28,306 nucleotides of DNA from DASYAE01 sp036501535 (GTDB lineage Bacteria; Actinomycetota; Actinomycetes; Streptomycetales; Catenulisporaceae), in contig DASYAE010000114.1 of NCBI GenBank assembly GCA_036501535.1, positions 1-28,306 on the forward strand, written 5' to 3'. The notes under the pieces are model-generated. The model had not been told where the DNA came from and did not search any database. It saw nothing but the letters and a program-made list of their open reading frames with translations. Shown here piece after piece: positions 1-7,025 of the stretch (the stretch's first letter is position 1; each line of letters begins with the position of its first letter). The position numbers and the translations under genes are program-made.

Positions 1-7
1 CTTTGCG

Positions 8-262
8 CCACTGCCATAAAGATAGATCCAGTTTGACGTGGTCTCAGATGTGTTGTCGGGCAACGGTTCCAGCTTGATCACGATCCGGACGGCGCGTCAT
101 ACGCAACGAAGCTCCTGGTAGAACACGGGATGTCTAGTCACCGTCTTGCTACCTGGAGCTTCGTTGCGTATGACGCGCCGTCCGGATCGTGATCAAGCTG
201 GAACCGTTGCCCGACAACACATCTGAGACCACGTCAAACTGGATCTATCTTTATGGCAGTGG
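8..262. repeat. Long inverted repeat with 108-bp perfect arms
   Basis: Positions 8-115 and 155-262 are exact reverse complements, checked base by base. They are separated by a 39-nt spacer in which a few more pairs (117-121 with 149-153) extend the stem after one mismatch. By eye the arms are only about half G+C, much lower than the neighbouring genes, which suggests foreign origin. No transposase gene is visible. No target-site duplication can be judged because only 7 bases precede the left arm. The right arm read on the plus strand has a short open frame ending at a TAG at 268-270, which might be a transposase tail, but I do not recognise it. It could be a MITE-like element, two IS ends back to back, or a fold-back assembly artefact near a contig end. 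Confidence 0.9.
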
Positions 263-338
263 GTCCTAGCCACCACGAAACTCGTTCGGCTCGCCAAAAG
301 TCGGTTGACTGCGCAGCGCGACGGCTGAAGCATCGGCG

Positions 339-1046
339 ATGCGTCCCATGCGGCACGGCTACACCAATCGCACGGTCGGCGATGCCGCACGGGTCGAGAA
401 GACTTATCAGGGTCCGGATGCCGCGCTTCGGCTCGCTCGTGAGCGCGAGGTGCTCACGGCCCTGCGCGGCCTGCTGCCGGTGCCCGCCGTCCGCGCAGTG
501 CTGCCGCACGGAGAGGACATGAGAGTCCTGGTTCTGCAGTTCCTGCCCGGCTCGCACGGTCAGGAGCTGATCGAGCAGGGTTACGCGGGCGAGGTGCTGC
601 GGGCCTGTGGTGAGGTGTTGCGGCGGCTGCACGAGTTGCCCGTTGATGTGATCGGGGCGCCAGCCGGGACCGGGCAAGTCTTGGTGCACGGCGACTTCGG
701 GCCGAACAACGTGCTGCTCGATCCGGTCTCGTTCGCTGTGACCGGGGTGCTGGATTGGGAGTTCGCGCACCTCGGCGATCCGCTGGAAGATCTGGCGTGG
801 TGCGAGTGGATTGTGCGCGCCCATCATCCTGCGCAGCGCGATGCGCTGGCGGAGTTCTTTTCCGGCTACGGCGGCGGCGTCCCGGCCTGGTCCGAGCGGC
901 GGGCGGCGATGGTTGAGCGGTGCCGTCTGCTTGAGGGGTTCTGCCGTCGCTGGGAGGCGGACGGTCCTGGGGGTGCTTCGATTGCGGATGCAGGGGTGCG
1001 CCTGTGGCGGGAGCGGGGCGCCGCCGCGGCGCAGTGGGCCGAATGA
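339..1046 (+). CDS. APH/choline-kinase-type phosphotransferase
   Basis: 235-residue protein of the aminoglycoside phosphotransferase (APH, PF01636) fold. The N-lobe has a glycine-type loop near residues 6-12 and a candidate ATP-binding Lys in VEKTYQG. The catalytic loop HGDFGPNN has His117, Asp119 and Asn124, and the metal-binding motif is LDWE with Asp139. The in-frame stop at 306-308 limits the 5' end. ATG 339 is the first start, and ATG 348 (MRHGYTN) is an alternative that fits the family better. The family phosphorylates small hydroxyl substrates and includes antibiotic kinases, but many actinobacterial members have no known substrate, and resistance cannot be assumed. It stands alone beside the long inverted repeat, with no visible operon partner. 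The nearest downstream gene starts over 400 bases later. Confidence 0.85.
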   Translation: MRPMRHGYTNRTVGDAARVEKTYQGPDAALRLAREREVLTALRGLLPVPAVRAVLPHGEDMRVLVLQFLPGSHGQELIEQGYAGEVLRACGEVLRRLHELPVDVIGAPAGTGQVLVHGDFGPNNVLLDPVSFAVTGVLDWEFAHLGDPLEDLAWCEWIVRAHHPAQRDALAEFFSGYGGGVPAWSERRAAMVERCRLLEGFCRRWEADGPGGASIADAGVRLWRERGAAAAQWAE

Positions 1047-1469
1047 AGTAGTGACTGCGAGGGGACGCTGTGGGTTCCCGGCGTTCCAGGGACCGTTCAC
1101 CTGGCCGGTCTGCGGTCGCTAAGATTGTTAACAATCTTAGCGACAACTATTGCGCCACGATCTGCGCCAGCCTAGAGTCCCACGATAAGCGATCTCCGCA
1201 CGGTCCGACGGCGAGACCGCCGGGGCTCCGGCCTCGCCCGCCCGCCGTTCGCGTTCGCCCGCCCCTTTGTCCTTGTGCCCTTTCGTCCCTTTACCCTTCT
1301 TTTTTGTTTTTGTCGTTTTGTCCGGTTGTCGTTTTGTTCTTTGGCTCTTCCGCTCTTCCGCTCTTCCGGCCCGTCGCCCCAACCGCCGGGTTCCGTCCCG
1401 GCGTCCGGGCACGACCGGTCGGCCCGAATCCGGAAAACAACGAAGTTCTCCTAGTAGATGAGGCCCGCT
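1047..1469. other. Long leader/intergenic region with operator and pyrimidine tract
   Basis: This 423-bp gap holds a 30-bp palindrome (1115-1144) and then, from about 1260 to 1370, a strikingly T- and C-rich plus strand with several T runs. The tract includes three tandem copies of GCTCTTCC at 1344-1367. A 64-codon open frame at 1267-1461 with a hydrophobic start lies here, but it has poor codon bias and I do not support it as a gene. If transcription starts near the palindrome, the transporter mRNA has a leader of about 300 nt. Confidence 0.6.
1115..1144. promoter_or_regulatory. Perfect 30-bp palindrome, putative GntR/FCD operator
   Basis: All 15 base pairs of 1115-1144 match. The core ATTGTTAACAAT is shared (one base different) with a second site at 3318-3337 upstream of the catabolic operon. 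FCD-type GntR regulators generally recognise palindromes with TTGT and ACAA half-sites, and such a regulator is encoded at 7025-7735. A TTGTTA -35-like hexamer lies inside the palindrome, but no convincing -10 follows at the right distance. Assignment to that regulator is inference. Confidence 0.7.
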
Positions 1470-3140
1470 ATGGCTATTCCGCGCTCGCCGGGCGATCCGG
1501 CGGCGGCACAGAGCATCCAGACCGCCCGAGGCAGCCTGAACGTGGCGACCATCGTCGCGGTCGGGTTCGCGGTCTGCCTGGCCCAGATCGGGCTGGCCAT
1601 TCCGGCCACCCTCAACGGGACCTTCCAGACGGTGCTGCACCCGACCGGCTCGTCCCAGCTCGACTGGATCTCCGACTGCACGCTGCTGCCGATCGCCGCG
1701 CTCGAGCTCACCTTCGGGGTGCTCGGCGACCTGTTCGGGCGCAAGCGGCTGCTGGTCGTCGGGGCGCTGCTGCTGATGGTCGGCGAGCTGGTTTCCGGCA
1801 CCTCCAGCGGGGTCGCGCAGATGTACGTCGGGCAGATCATCGCCGGGCTCGGCTCGGCGACGCTGTTCCCGACCACGCTGGCCATCATCGCCTCCGGCAG
1901 CCGCACGCACGCCCAGCGGGCCCGGATGATCGCGCTTTGGGCCGCACTGCTGTCTACCGGCAATCTGATTTCGCCGGTGCTCGGCGGGCTGACGGCGACC
2001 TACGGGATCTGGCGCTGGGCCTTCTTCATCATCATGATCCTGGCCGCGCTGGACGCCGCGTTCAGCTGGTACTTCGCCGCCGACTCGCGCTCGCCCGAGG
2101 GCCGGTCGCTCGACCTGCCCGGCCAGTTCGCGATCGGGCTGGCCTTGTTCGCGCTGCTCTATGCGGTGATCGAGGGGCCGACCGCCGGGTGGGGCAGCGG
2201 GATCATCATCGCGTTCTTCATCGCCGCGGCGGTGCTGCTGGTCGCGTTCGTGCTGATCGAGCTGCGGGTGCCGAACCCGCTGCTTCGCATGGATCTCTTC
2301 CGCAGCCGGGCGTTCGCGCTGGCCTGCGCGGTGACCGTTGTCGGCATGTTCTCGTTCCTGGGCACCGCCTACGCCATCAGCATCCGGATGGAGGTCATCC
2401 AGCACCTGACCGCGCTGCGGACCGCGTTCGCGTTCCTGCTGCTCAGCGGGCTGGCGATCTTCCTGCTGCCGCTGACCTCGTTCATGATGGCCCGGCTGCA
2501 GCCGCGCTGGGTGCTCGGCACCGGGTTCCTGCTGATGGGCGTCGGCCAGCTGCTCGCGGCGAACCTGCCGATCACCGACACCGGGCTGCCCTCGCTGATC
2601 CTGCCTATGGGCCTGGTCGGCATCGGCTTCGCGTTCGCCGTCTCGTCGGTCACCGCGACGGTGGTCAACACGGTGCCGCACCGGCTGTCCGGCATGGCCG
2701 CGGCCACCACCAGCATGGTGCGCGACTTCGGCTTCGCCATGGGCCCGGCGCTGATCGGCGCGGTCGCGCTGAGCAAGGCGGGGTCCAGTTTCGCCTCCTC
2801 GCTGGCCGCTGACCCGTCGATGGCCTCGGTCCAGGGCGCGGCCAACGCGGTGGGGCCGGTGGTGGTCAACTCGGTGCCGAACGCGCCGTTCAGCAAGGCC
2901 GCCCCGCTGGCGGTCACCGCACTGCACCACGGCTACGCGATCGGCTTCGCGATCTGCGGGATCGCCGCGCTGGTCTGCTGCCTCGTGACAGTGACGCTGC
3001 TGGGCGGCAGGCACGAGCTGGACGAGGAGATCGCAATGATCGAAGACGAGCCGGACGCGGGCGCCGCCGCCGTGCCGGCGCAGGGCATGGCGAGCCGCAG
3101 CGGGTCGGCGGAGAGCGCACCGGCCGGCGGCGGCGCGTAA
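1470..3140 (+). CDS. MFS transporter, DHA2 (14-TMS) type
   Basis: Integral membrane transporter of about 556 residues, the usual length for the 14-helix DHA2/EmrB-QacA group. The loop after the second helix carries motif A (GDLFGRKR), followed by a long series of hydrophobic helices and a hydrophilic, Ala/Pro/Ser-rich tail of about 45 residues. ATG 1470 is preferred because GAGG lies about six bases upstream. ATG 1458, in frame and four codons earlier, has no ribosome binding site. The family usually exports drugs or metabolites by proton antiport, but some members move aromatic or organic acids. The shared operator with the ring-cleavage operon suggests the cargo may be its aromatic substrate or a toxic intermediate. 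A strong hairpin follows the stop codon. Confidence 0.9.
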   Translation: MAIPRSPGDPAAAQSIQTARGSLNVATIVAVGFAVCLAQIGLAIPATLNGTFQTVLHPTGSSQLDWISDCTLLPIAALELTFGVLGDLFGRKRLLVVGALLLMVGELVSGTSSGVAQMYVGQIIAGLGSATLFPTTLAIIASGSRTHAQRARMIALWAALLSTGNLISPVLGGLTATYGIWRWAFFIIMILAALDAAFSWYFAADSRSPEGRSLDLPGQFAIGLALFALLYAVIEGPTAGWGSGIIIAFFIAAAVLLVAFVLIELRVPNPLLRMDLFRSRAFALACAVTVVGMFSFLGTAYAISIRMEVIQHLTALRTAFAFLLLSGLAIFLLPLTSFMMARLQPRWVLGTGFLLMGVGQLLAANLPITDTGLPSLILPMGLVGIGFAFAVSSVTATVVNTVPHRLSGMAAATTSMVRDFGFAMGPALIGAVALSKAGSSFASSLAADPSMASVQGAANAVGPVVVNSVPNAPFSKAAPLAVTALHHGYAIGFAICGIAALVCCLVTVTLLGGRHELDEEIAMIEDEPDAGAAAVPAQGMASRSGSAESAPAGGGA

Positions 3141-3145
3141 CGCCG

Positions 3146-3196
3146 CCCGCAGTGCCGCCGGTGCCGGTGCGGTGCCAGTGCCGGCGGCACTGCGGG
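3146..3196 (+). terminator. Hairpin terminator after MFS gene
   Basis: Arms 3146-3161 and 3181-3196 are perfect 16-bp complements with a 19-nt loop, beginning five bases after the MFS stop. There is no U-tract, as is common in actinomycetes. A second 11-bp hairpin at 3268-3300 lies just before the next operator and may add insulation. Confidence 0.75.
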
Positions 3197-3267
3197 CACG
3201 GTGAGCGGCACGGGGCGGCCGCCGACGATTCCCTGATCTCCGGGCACTGCCTCTGAGCACTGACGGT

Positions 3268-3300
3268 CTCCGGCGCGCCGGCGTCCGCCGCGCGCCGGAG
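3268..3300 (+). terminator. Second GC-rich hairpin ahead of catabolic operon
   Basis: Arms 3268-3278 and 3290-3300 pair over 11 bp with an 11-nt loop. The hairpin sits between the MFS terminator and the operator at 3318. It may be a back-up terminator or simply a GC-rich structure. Confidence 0.45.
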
Positions 3301-3317
3301 CTGCGAGTCATCACCGC

Positions 3318-3355
3318 CAAAATTGTTGACAATTTTGTCGCCGGAAAACCATACT
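3318..3355 (+). promoter_or_regulatory. Promoter with overlapping ATTGTTGACAAT operator
   Basis: 3318-3337 is a 20-bp inverted repeat with only the central pair mismatched. Inside it is a consensus -35 box, TTGACA (3326-3331), followed after 18 bases by a -10-like CATACT (3350-3355). A transcript starting just beyond would have a leader of about 20-25 nt before ATG 3385. A repressor on this palindrome would block RNA polymerase directly. The core differs by one base from the palindrome at 1115-1144. Confidence 0.7.
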
Positions 3356-3384
3356 GGAGCCGTCCAGCCGAGAGGGAGACGCCG

Positions 3385-4140
3385 ATGTCACAACCCACGA
3401 CCGGCACATCCGGGGCCGCGGGGAGCCTGCTGGTGGTCAGCGCCCACGCCGGGGACTTCGTGTGGCGTGCCGGCGGGGCGATCGCCCTGGCCGCGCAGCG
3501 CGGGGAGCGGGCGACCGTGGTGTGCCTCAGTTTCGGCGAGCGCGGCGAGTCGGCCCGCGCGTGGCGCGAGGGGCGCACGCTCGAGGAGATCAAGGCGATC
3601 CGGCGGCAGGAGGCCGAGAACGCGGCCGCGGTGCTCGGCGCGCAGGTGTGGTTCCTCGACGCGGGCGACTACCCTTTGCAGCAGAGCCCTGATCTGGTCG
3701 ACCGACTGGTGCGGATCTACCGCGAGCTCGCCCCGACCGTCGTGCTCACCCACACGCTGACAGACCCCTACAACGGCGACCACCCCGCCGCGGCGCAGAT
3801 GGCGCTGCAGGCCCGGGTGCTGGCGCAGGCGATCGGCTACGACGCGCCGGGCGAGCCGCTGGGCGCGCCGCCGGTCTTCTTCTTCGAGCCGCACCAGCCG
3901 GAGCAGTGCGACTTCCGCCCGGACGTGCTGCTCGACATCACGTCGGTGTTCGAGCGCAAGCGCAAGGCGATGGAATGCCTGCCCGCGCAGCAGCACATGT
4001 GGGACTACTACACCGACCTGGCCAAGCGGCGCGGCGTGCAGCTCAAGCGCAACGCCGGCCCCAATCTCGGCCTGCCGCACGACACCGTGGGAGAGGCGTT
4101 CGTCCGGCTCTACCCGCAGGTCACCGGAGAGCTGGCATGA
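3385..4140 (+). CDS. galB: 4-oxalomesaconate hydratase-like PIG-L family protein
   Basis: 251-residue PIG-L/LmbE-fold metalloprotein. In place of the deacetylase motif AHPDDE it has SAHAGDFVWRAGG (His21, Asp24), with a second cluster LTHTLTDPYNGDH (His123, His133). That pattern is the one I associate with GalB of the Pseudomonas putida gallate pathway, a zinc-dependent PIG-L member that hydrates 4-oxalomesaconate to 4-carboxy-4-hydroxy-2-oxoadipate. The next two genes encode the expected aldolase and tautomerase, which supports hydratase over deacetylase. The ATG has a GAGAGGGAG ribosome binding site. Its TGA overlaps the next ATG, so the two are probably translationally coupled. First gene of the operon, directly behind the operator/promoter at 3318-3355. 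Confidence 0.8.
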   Translation: MSQPTTGTSGAAGSLLVVSAHAGDFVWRAGGAIALAAQRGERATVVCLSFGERGESARAWREGRTLEEIKAIRRQEAENAAAVLGAQVWFLDAGDYPLQQSPDLVDRLVRIYRELAPTVVLTHTLTDPYNGDHPAAAQMALQARVLAQAIGYDAPGEPLGAPPVFFFEPHQPEQCDFRPDVLLDITSVFERKRKAMECLPAQQHMWDYYTDLAKRRGVQLKRNAGPNLGLPHDTVGEAFVRLYPQVTGELA

Positions 4141-4853
4141 CCGGCCCGGCCCGCGTCATCGTTACCGACCCGCCCCGCGCGGCCGCCGCGGACGTCGACG
4201 CGCTCGCCGGGTTCGGCGTGGCGACGGTGCACGAGGCGATGGGCCGCACCGGCCTGCTCGGCCCGGATCTGCGCCCGATCCAGGACGGCGCGCGGATCGC
4301 CGGGACGGCGGTGACGGTGCTCTGCTGGCCGGGCGACAATCTGATGATCCACGCCTCGGTGGAGCAGTGCCAGCCCGGCGACGTGCTCGTGGTCACCACC
4401 ACGTCCGCGTCCGCTGACGGGCTGTTCGGCGAGCTGTTCGCGACCGCGCTGCAGCAGCGCGGCGTACGCGGCCTGATCATCAACGCCGGCGTGCGCGACG
4501 TGGCCGAGTTGCGCGCGATGGGCTTCCCGGCCTGGTCCGCGGCGGTCAGCGCGCAGGGCGCGGTGAAGGCGACTGCGGGCGCGGTGAACGTGCCCATCAC
4601 GATCGGCGGCCAGGTCATCCGACCGGGTGACGCCGTGCTCGCGGACGACGACGGCGTGGTGTGCGTGCCCCGCGAGGTGGTACCTGATGCCATACGTGCG
4701 TCTCAGGCACGCGAGGACAAGGAAGCCGCGGCCCGGCAGGCGTTCCGCGAGGGAGAGCTCGGACTCGACCGGTATGGCCTGCGCAAGGTGCTTGCCGAGC
4801 TGGGCGTGCAGTACATGACCGCCGAGGAATACGCATCGCGGGACCGCTCATGA
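4137..4853 (+). CDS. galC: 4-carboxy-4-hydroxy-2-oxoadipate aldolase (RraA-like)
   Basis: 238-residue class II pyruvate aldolase of the RraA-like/HMG-CHA aldolase family. The family motif is visible: a Gly at about residue 98, then INAGVRDVAE with Arg120, Asp121 and Glu124, which binds the divalent metal and pyruvate enolate. The length matches LigK/GalC enzymes. The expected reaction splits 4-carboxy-4-hydroxy-2-oxoadipate into pyruvate and oxaloacetate, and these enzymes often also decarboxylate oxaloacetate. It overlaps both neighbours by ATGA (4137-4140 and 4850-4853), which indicates tight coupling in one operon. Substrate choice among the 4-hydroxy-4-methyl and 4-carboxy homologues cannot be told from sequence, but the hydratase and tautomerase neighbours favour the carboxylated substrate. 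Confidence 0.85.
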   Translation: MTGPARVIVTDPPRAAAADVDALAGFGVATVHEAMGRTGLLGPDLRPIQDGARIAGTAVTVLCWPGDNLMIHASVEQCQPGDVLVVTTTSASADGLFGELFATALQQRGVRGLIINAGVRDVAELRAMGFPAWSAAVSAQGAVKATAGAVNVPITIGGQVIRPGDAVLADDDGVVCVPREVVPDAIRASQAREDKEAAARQAFREGELGLDRYGLRKVLAELGVQYMTAEEYASRDRS

Positions 4854-5950
4854 CCGGCGCCGGCGACGCCACCGCTTACGAGTCCGGCATTCGCTGCATG
4901 CTGATGCGCGGCGGAACGTCGAAGGGCACGTATTTCCTCGCCGGCGACCTGCCCGCCGACGCGGGCGCCCGCGACGACCTGCTGCTGCGGATCATGGGCT
5001 CGCCGGATCCCCGGCAGATCGACGGCGTCGGCGGCGCGCACCCGCTCACCAGCAAGGTCGCGGTCGTCTCGGCGGCGGCCGGGCCGGATCGCGACGTGGA
5101 CTACCTGTTCCTGCAGCTCGGCGTCGGCGAGCCGACCGTCACGGACAGGCAGAACTGCGGCAACCTGCTCGCCGGCGTCGGGCAGTTCGCGGTCGAGCGG
5201 GGCCTGGTGAGCGCCGGGCCGGAACGCACCGCCGTGCGCATCCGCATGGTCAACAGCGACTCCATCGCCGTCTCGACCTTCGCCACGTCCGGGGGCCGGA
5301 TCGACTACTCCGGCACGACCGCGATCTCCGGGGTCCCAGGCACCGCGGCGCGGGTCTCGCTGGACTTCGCCGACACCGAGGGGTCCGCCTGTGGCAGCCT
5401 GCTGCCGACCGGCCATGCGCGCACCGAGATCGACGGCGTCGCCGTCACCTGCGTCGACAACGGGATGCCGGTCGTCGTCGCGCGGGCGGCCGATCTCGGG
5501 ATCACCGGGTACGAGCCGGTCGGCGACCTCGCCGCCGACAGTGCTCTGACCGACCGGATCCAGGCGCTGCGCGTCAAGGCCGGCGCGCTGATGGGCCTCG
5601 GCGACGTCACCGGCGCCCCGGTGCCGAAGACCACGCTGGTCGCCCCGCCGCGGGCCGGCGGCGCCATCGCCACCCGGACCTTCATCCCGCTCCGGCCGCA
5701 TCCCTCGATCGGCGTACTCGGCGCGGTCAGCGTGGTCACCGCGCTGCTGCTGCCTGACGCGGTCGGCCACGAGTTGCTGGTGCGGCCACCGGAGGGTCAG
5801 CCGATCGAGGTCGAGCACCCGACCGGGACGTTCGCGGTCGATGTCGAACTCGACCATTCGAGCGACCCGCCGCACGTGCGCCGCTCGGCCGTCATCCGGA
5901 CCGCGCGCAAACTGTTCGACGGCACCGTCTTCCCCCGTCACGAGCACTGA
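4850..5950 (+). CDS. galD: 4-oxalomesaconate tautomerase (PrpF/GalD family)
   Basis: 366-residue protein of the PrpF family (two-domain diaminopimelate-epimerase-like fold). The N-terminal family motif RGGTSKG is at about residues 18-24, LTSKVAVV is at about 65-72 and NCGNLLAGVGQFA follows near residue 103, all expected for the family. GalD of P. putida, a PrpF member, interconverts keto and enol forms of 4-oxalomesaconate so that the hydratase can act. PrpF itself isomerises methylaconitate. The context of a GalB-like hydratase and a CHA aldolase, with no methylcitrate genes nearby, makes the GalD role the better reading. Its ATG overlaps the aldolase stop, and the next gene begins 9 bases after its stop. 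Confidence 0.85.
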   Translation: MTGAGDATAYESGIRCMLMRGGTSKGTYFLAGDLPADAGARDDLLLRIMGSPDPRQIDGVGGAHPLTSKVAVVSAAAGPDRDVDYLFLQLGVGEPTVTDRQNCGNLLAGVGQFAVERGLVSAGPERTAVRIRMVNSDSIAVSTFATSGGRIDYSGTTAISGVPGTAARVSLDFADTEGSACGSLLPTGHARTEIDGVAVTCVDNGMPVVVARAADLGITGYEPVGDLAADSALTDRIQALRVKAGALMGLGDVTGAPVPKTTLVAPPRAGGAIATRTFIPLRPHPSIGVLGAVSVVTALLLPDAVGHELLVRPPEGQPIEVEHPTGTFAVDVELDHSSDPPHVRRSAVIRTARKLFDGTVFPRHEH

Positions 5951-5959
5951 GAGGCACCG

Positions 5960-6934
5960 ATGCCGCAGTCCGAGACCCCTCCGCCGCCCGTGCCGCTGCG
6001 CCACGAGATCGCGCACCTCGGCCACGTCGAGCTGTTCACCCCGTGCCCGGAGCAGAGCCTGGACTTCTTCGTCCGGGTGCTGGGGCTGACCGAGAACGGC
6101 GCCGACGAGGACTCGGTGTACCTGCGCACCTGGGACGACTACGAGCACCACAGCCTCAAGCTGACCGCCTCGGCGACCTCCGGCGTCGGCCGTACGGCCC
6201 TGCGCGCGTCCAGCGAGGATGCGCTCAAACGGCGGGTGCAGGCGATCGAGGAGCGCGGCCTGGGCATCGGCTGGACGAGCGGCGAGCCGGGGATCGGGCC
6301 GGTCTACCTGTTCCGCGACCCGGACGGGCACGAGATGGAGGTGTACTGGGAGACCGAGCGCTATCAGCCCCCGGAGAACCTGCGCCCGGCGCTGAAGAAC
6401 CAGGCCCAGGCCTACCCCGCGCGCGGAGTGGGGGTGCGCCGGCTCGACCACGTCAACTATCTCGCCCAGGACGCGGCGGCCAACGGCGGCTTCGTGCGCG
6501 ACGTGCTCGGCGGCCGGGTGACCGAGCAGATCATGCTGAACAGCGGCGTGATCTCAGCGCAGTGGACGCATTTCGCGCAGAAGTCGTACGACCTGGTCTA
6601 CACGCAGGACTGGACCAGGGTGCACGGGCGGCTGCACCACATCGCGTTCGCCACGGACACCCGCGAGGACATCCTGCGTGCCGCGGACATCTGCCTCGAC
6701 AACGGCGTGTTCATCGAGACCGGGCCGCACAAGCACGCGATCCAGCAGACCTTCTTCCTGTACGTCTACGAGCCCGGCGGCAACCGGATCGAGCTGTGCA
6801 ACCCGACCGGCCGGCTGATCTTCGCGCCGGACTGGGAGCCGGTCACCTGGACCGAGGCCGAGCGGGCGCGGGGGCAGGCCTGGGGGCTCAAGACCATCGA
6901 CTCCTTCCACACCCACGGCACGCCGCCGATCTGA
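5960..6934 (+). CDS. Type I (VOC) extradiol ring-cleavage dioxygenase, XylE-like
   Basis: 324 residues, two vicinal-oxygen-chelate domains: N-terminal about 18-135, catalytic about 160-295. The C-terminal half aligns by eye with XylE. His164, His227 and Glu278 take the places of Fe(II) ligands His153, His214 and Glu265. His259 and Tyr268 correspond to His246 and Tyr255, and the spacing from the second His to the Glu (51 residues) is identical. The extradiol signature ending LYVYEPGGNRIE is intact. At the place of the XylE acid-base residue His199 this protein has Tyr210 (KSYDLVY). It should open a catecholic ring next to the diol using O2. Neighbouring enzymes imply a product feeding 4-oxalomesaconate, which would mean a gallate-like substrate, but that is inference. 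The ribosome binding site is GAGAGG. Last gene of the operon. Confidence 0.85.
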   Translation: MPQSETPPPPVPLRHEIAHLGHVELFTPCPEQSLDFFVRVLGLTENGADEDSVYLRTWDDYEHHSLKLTASATSGVGRTALRASSEDALKRRVQAIEERGLGIGWTSGEPGIGPVYLFRDPDGHEMEVYWETERYQPPENLRPALKNQAQAYPARGVGVRRLDHVNYLAQDAAANGGFVRDVLGGRVTEQIMLNSGVISAQWTHFAQKSYDLVYTQDWTRVHGRLHHIAFATDTREDILRAADICLDNGVFIETGPHKHAIQQTFFLYVYEPGGNRIELCNPTGRLIFAPDWEPVTWTEAERARGQAWGLKTIDSFHTHGTPPI

Positions 6935-6979
6935 CGGCCCGCCAGCCAGCCGGAACGAGCAGTACGGGCGCGGTGCGGC

Positions 6980-7025
6980 CGCTACGATGGCCGTACGAGG
7001 ACTGGCGCCAACATCTTTGCGCGAG
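6980..7025 (+). promoter_or_regulatory. Possible promoter of the GntR gene
   Basis: A -10-like TACGAT begins near 6982, about 40 bases before GTG 7025, in the 90-bp gap after the dioxygenase gene. No ATTGTTRACAAT site is present here, so there is no visible sign of autoregulation through that operator. Weak assignment. Confidence 0.3.

Noticed and set aside
1..270. CRISPR or tRNA-like explanation for the terminal hairpin
   Set aside because: There is a single pair of inverted arms and no direct repeats with spacers, and the 108-bp perfect stem does not fold as a tRNA.
1267..1461. 64-codon ORF with hydrophobic N-terminus in the transporter leader
   Set aside because: Third codon positions are not GC-rich as in real genes here, it has no ribosome binding site, and it arises from the pyrimidine-rich tract.
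1137..3593. 818-codon open frame on the minus strand across the MFS gene
   Set aside because: It mirrors the codon-position GC pattern of the real plus-strand gene. The product is Arg/Gly/Gln-rich without domains, and it runs over the operator and terminators.
3385..4140. Reading this gene as a second MshB/LmbE deacetylase
   Set aside because: It lacks the AHPDDE motif, has the GalB-like AHAGDFVWR segment, and lies in an operon with aldolase and tautomerase of the same pathway.
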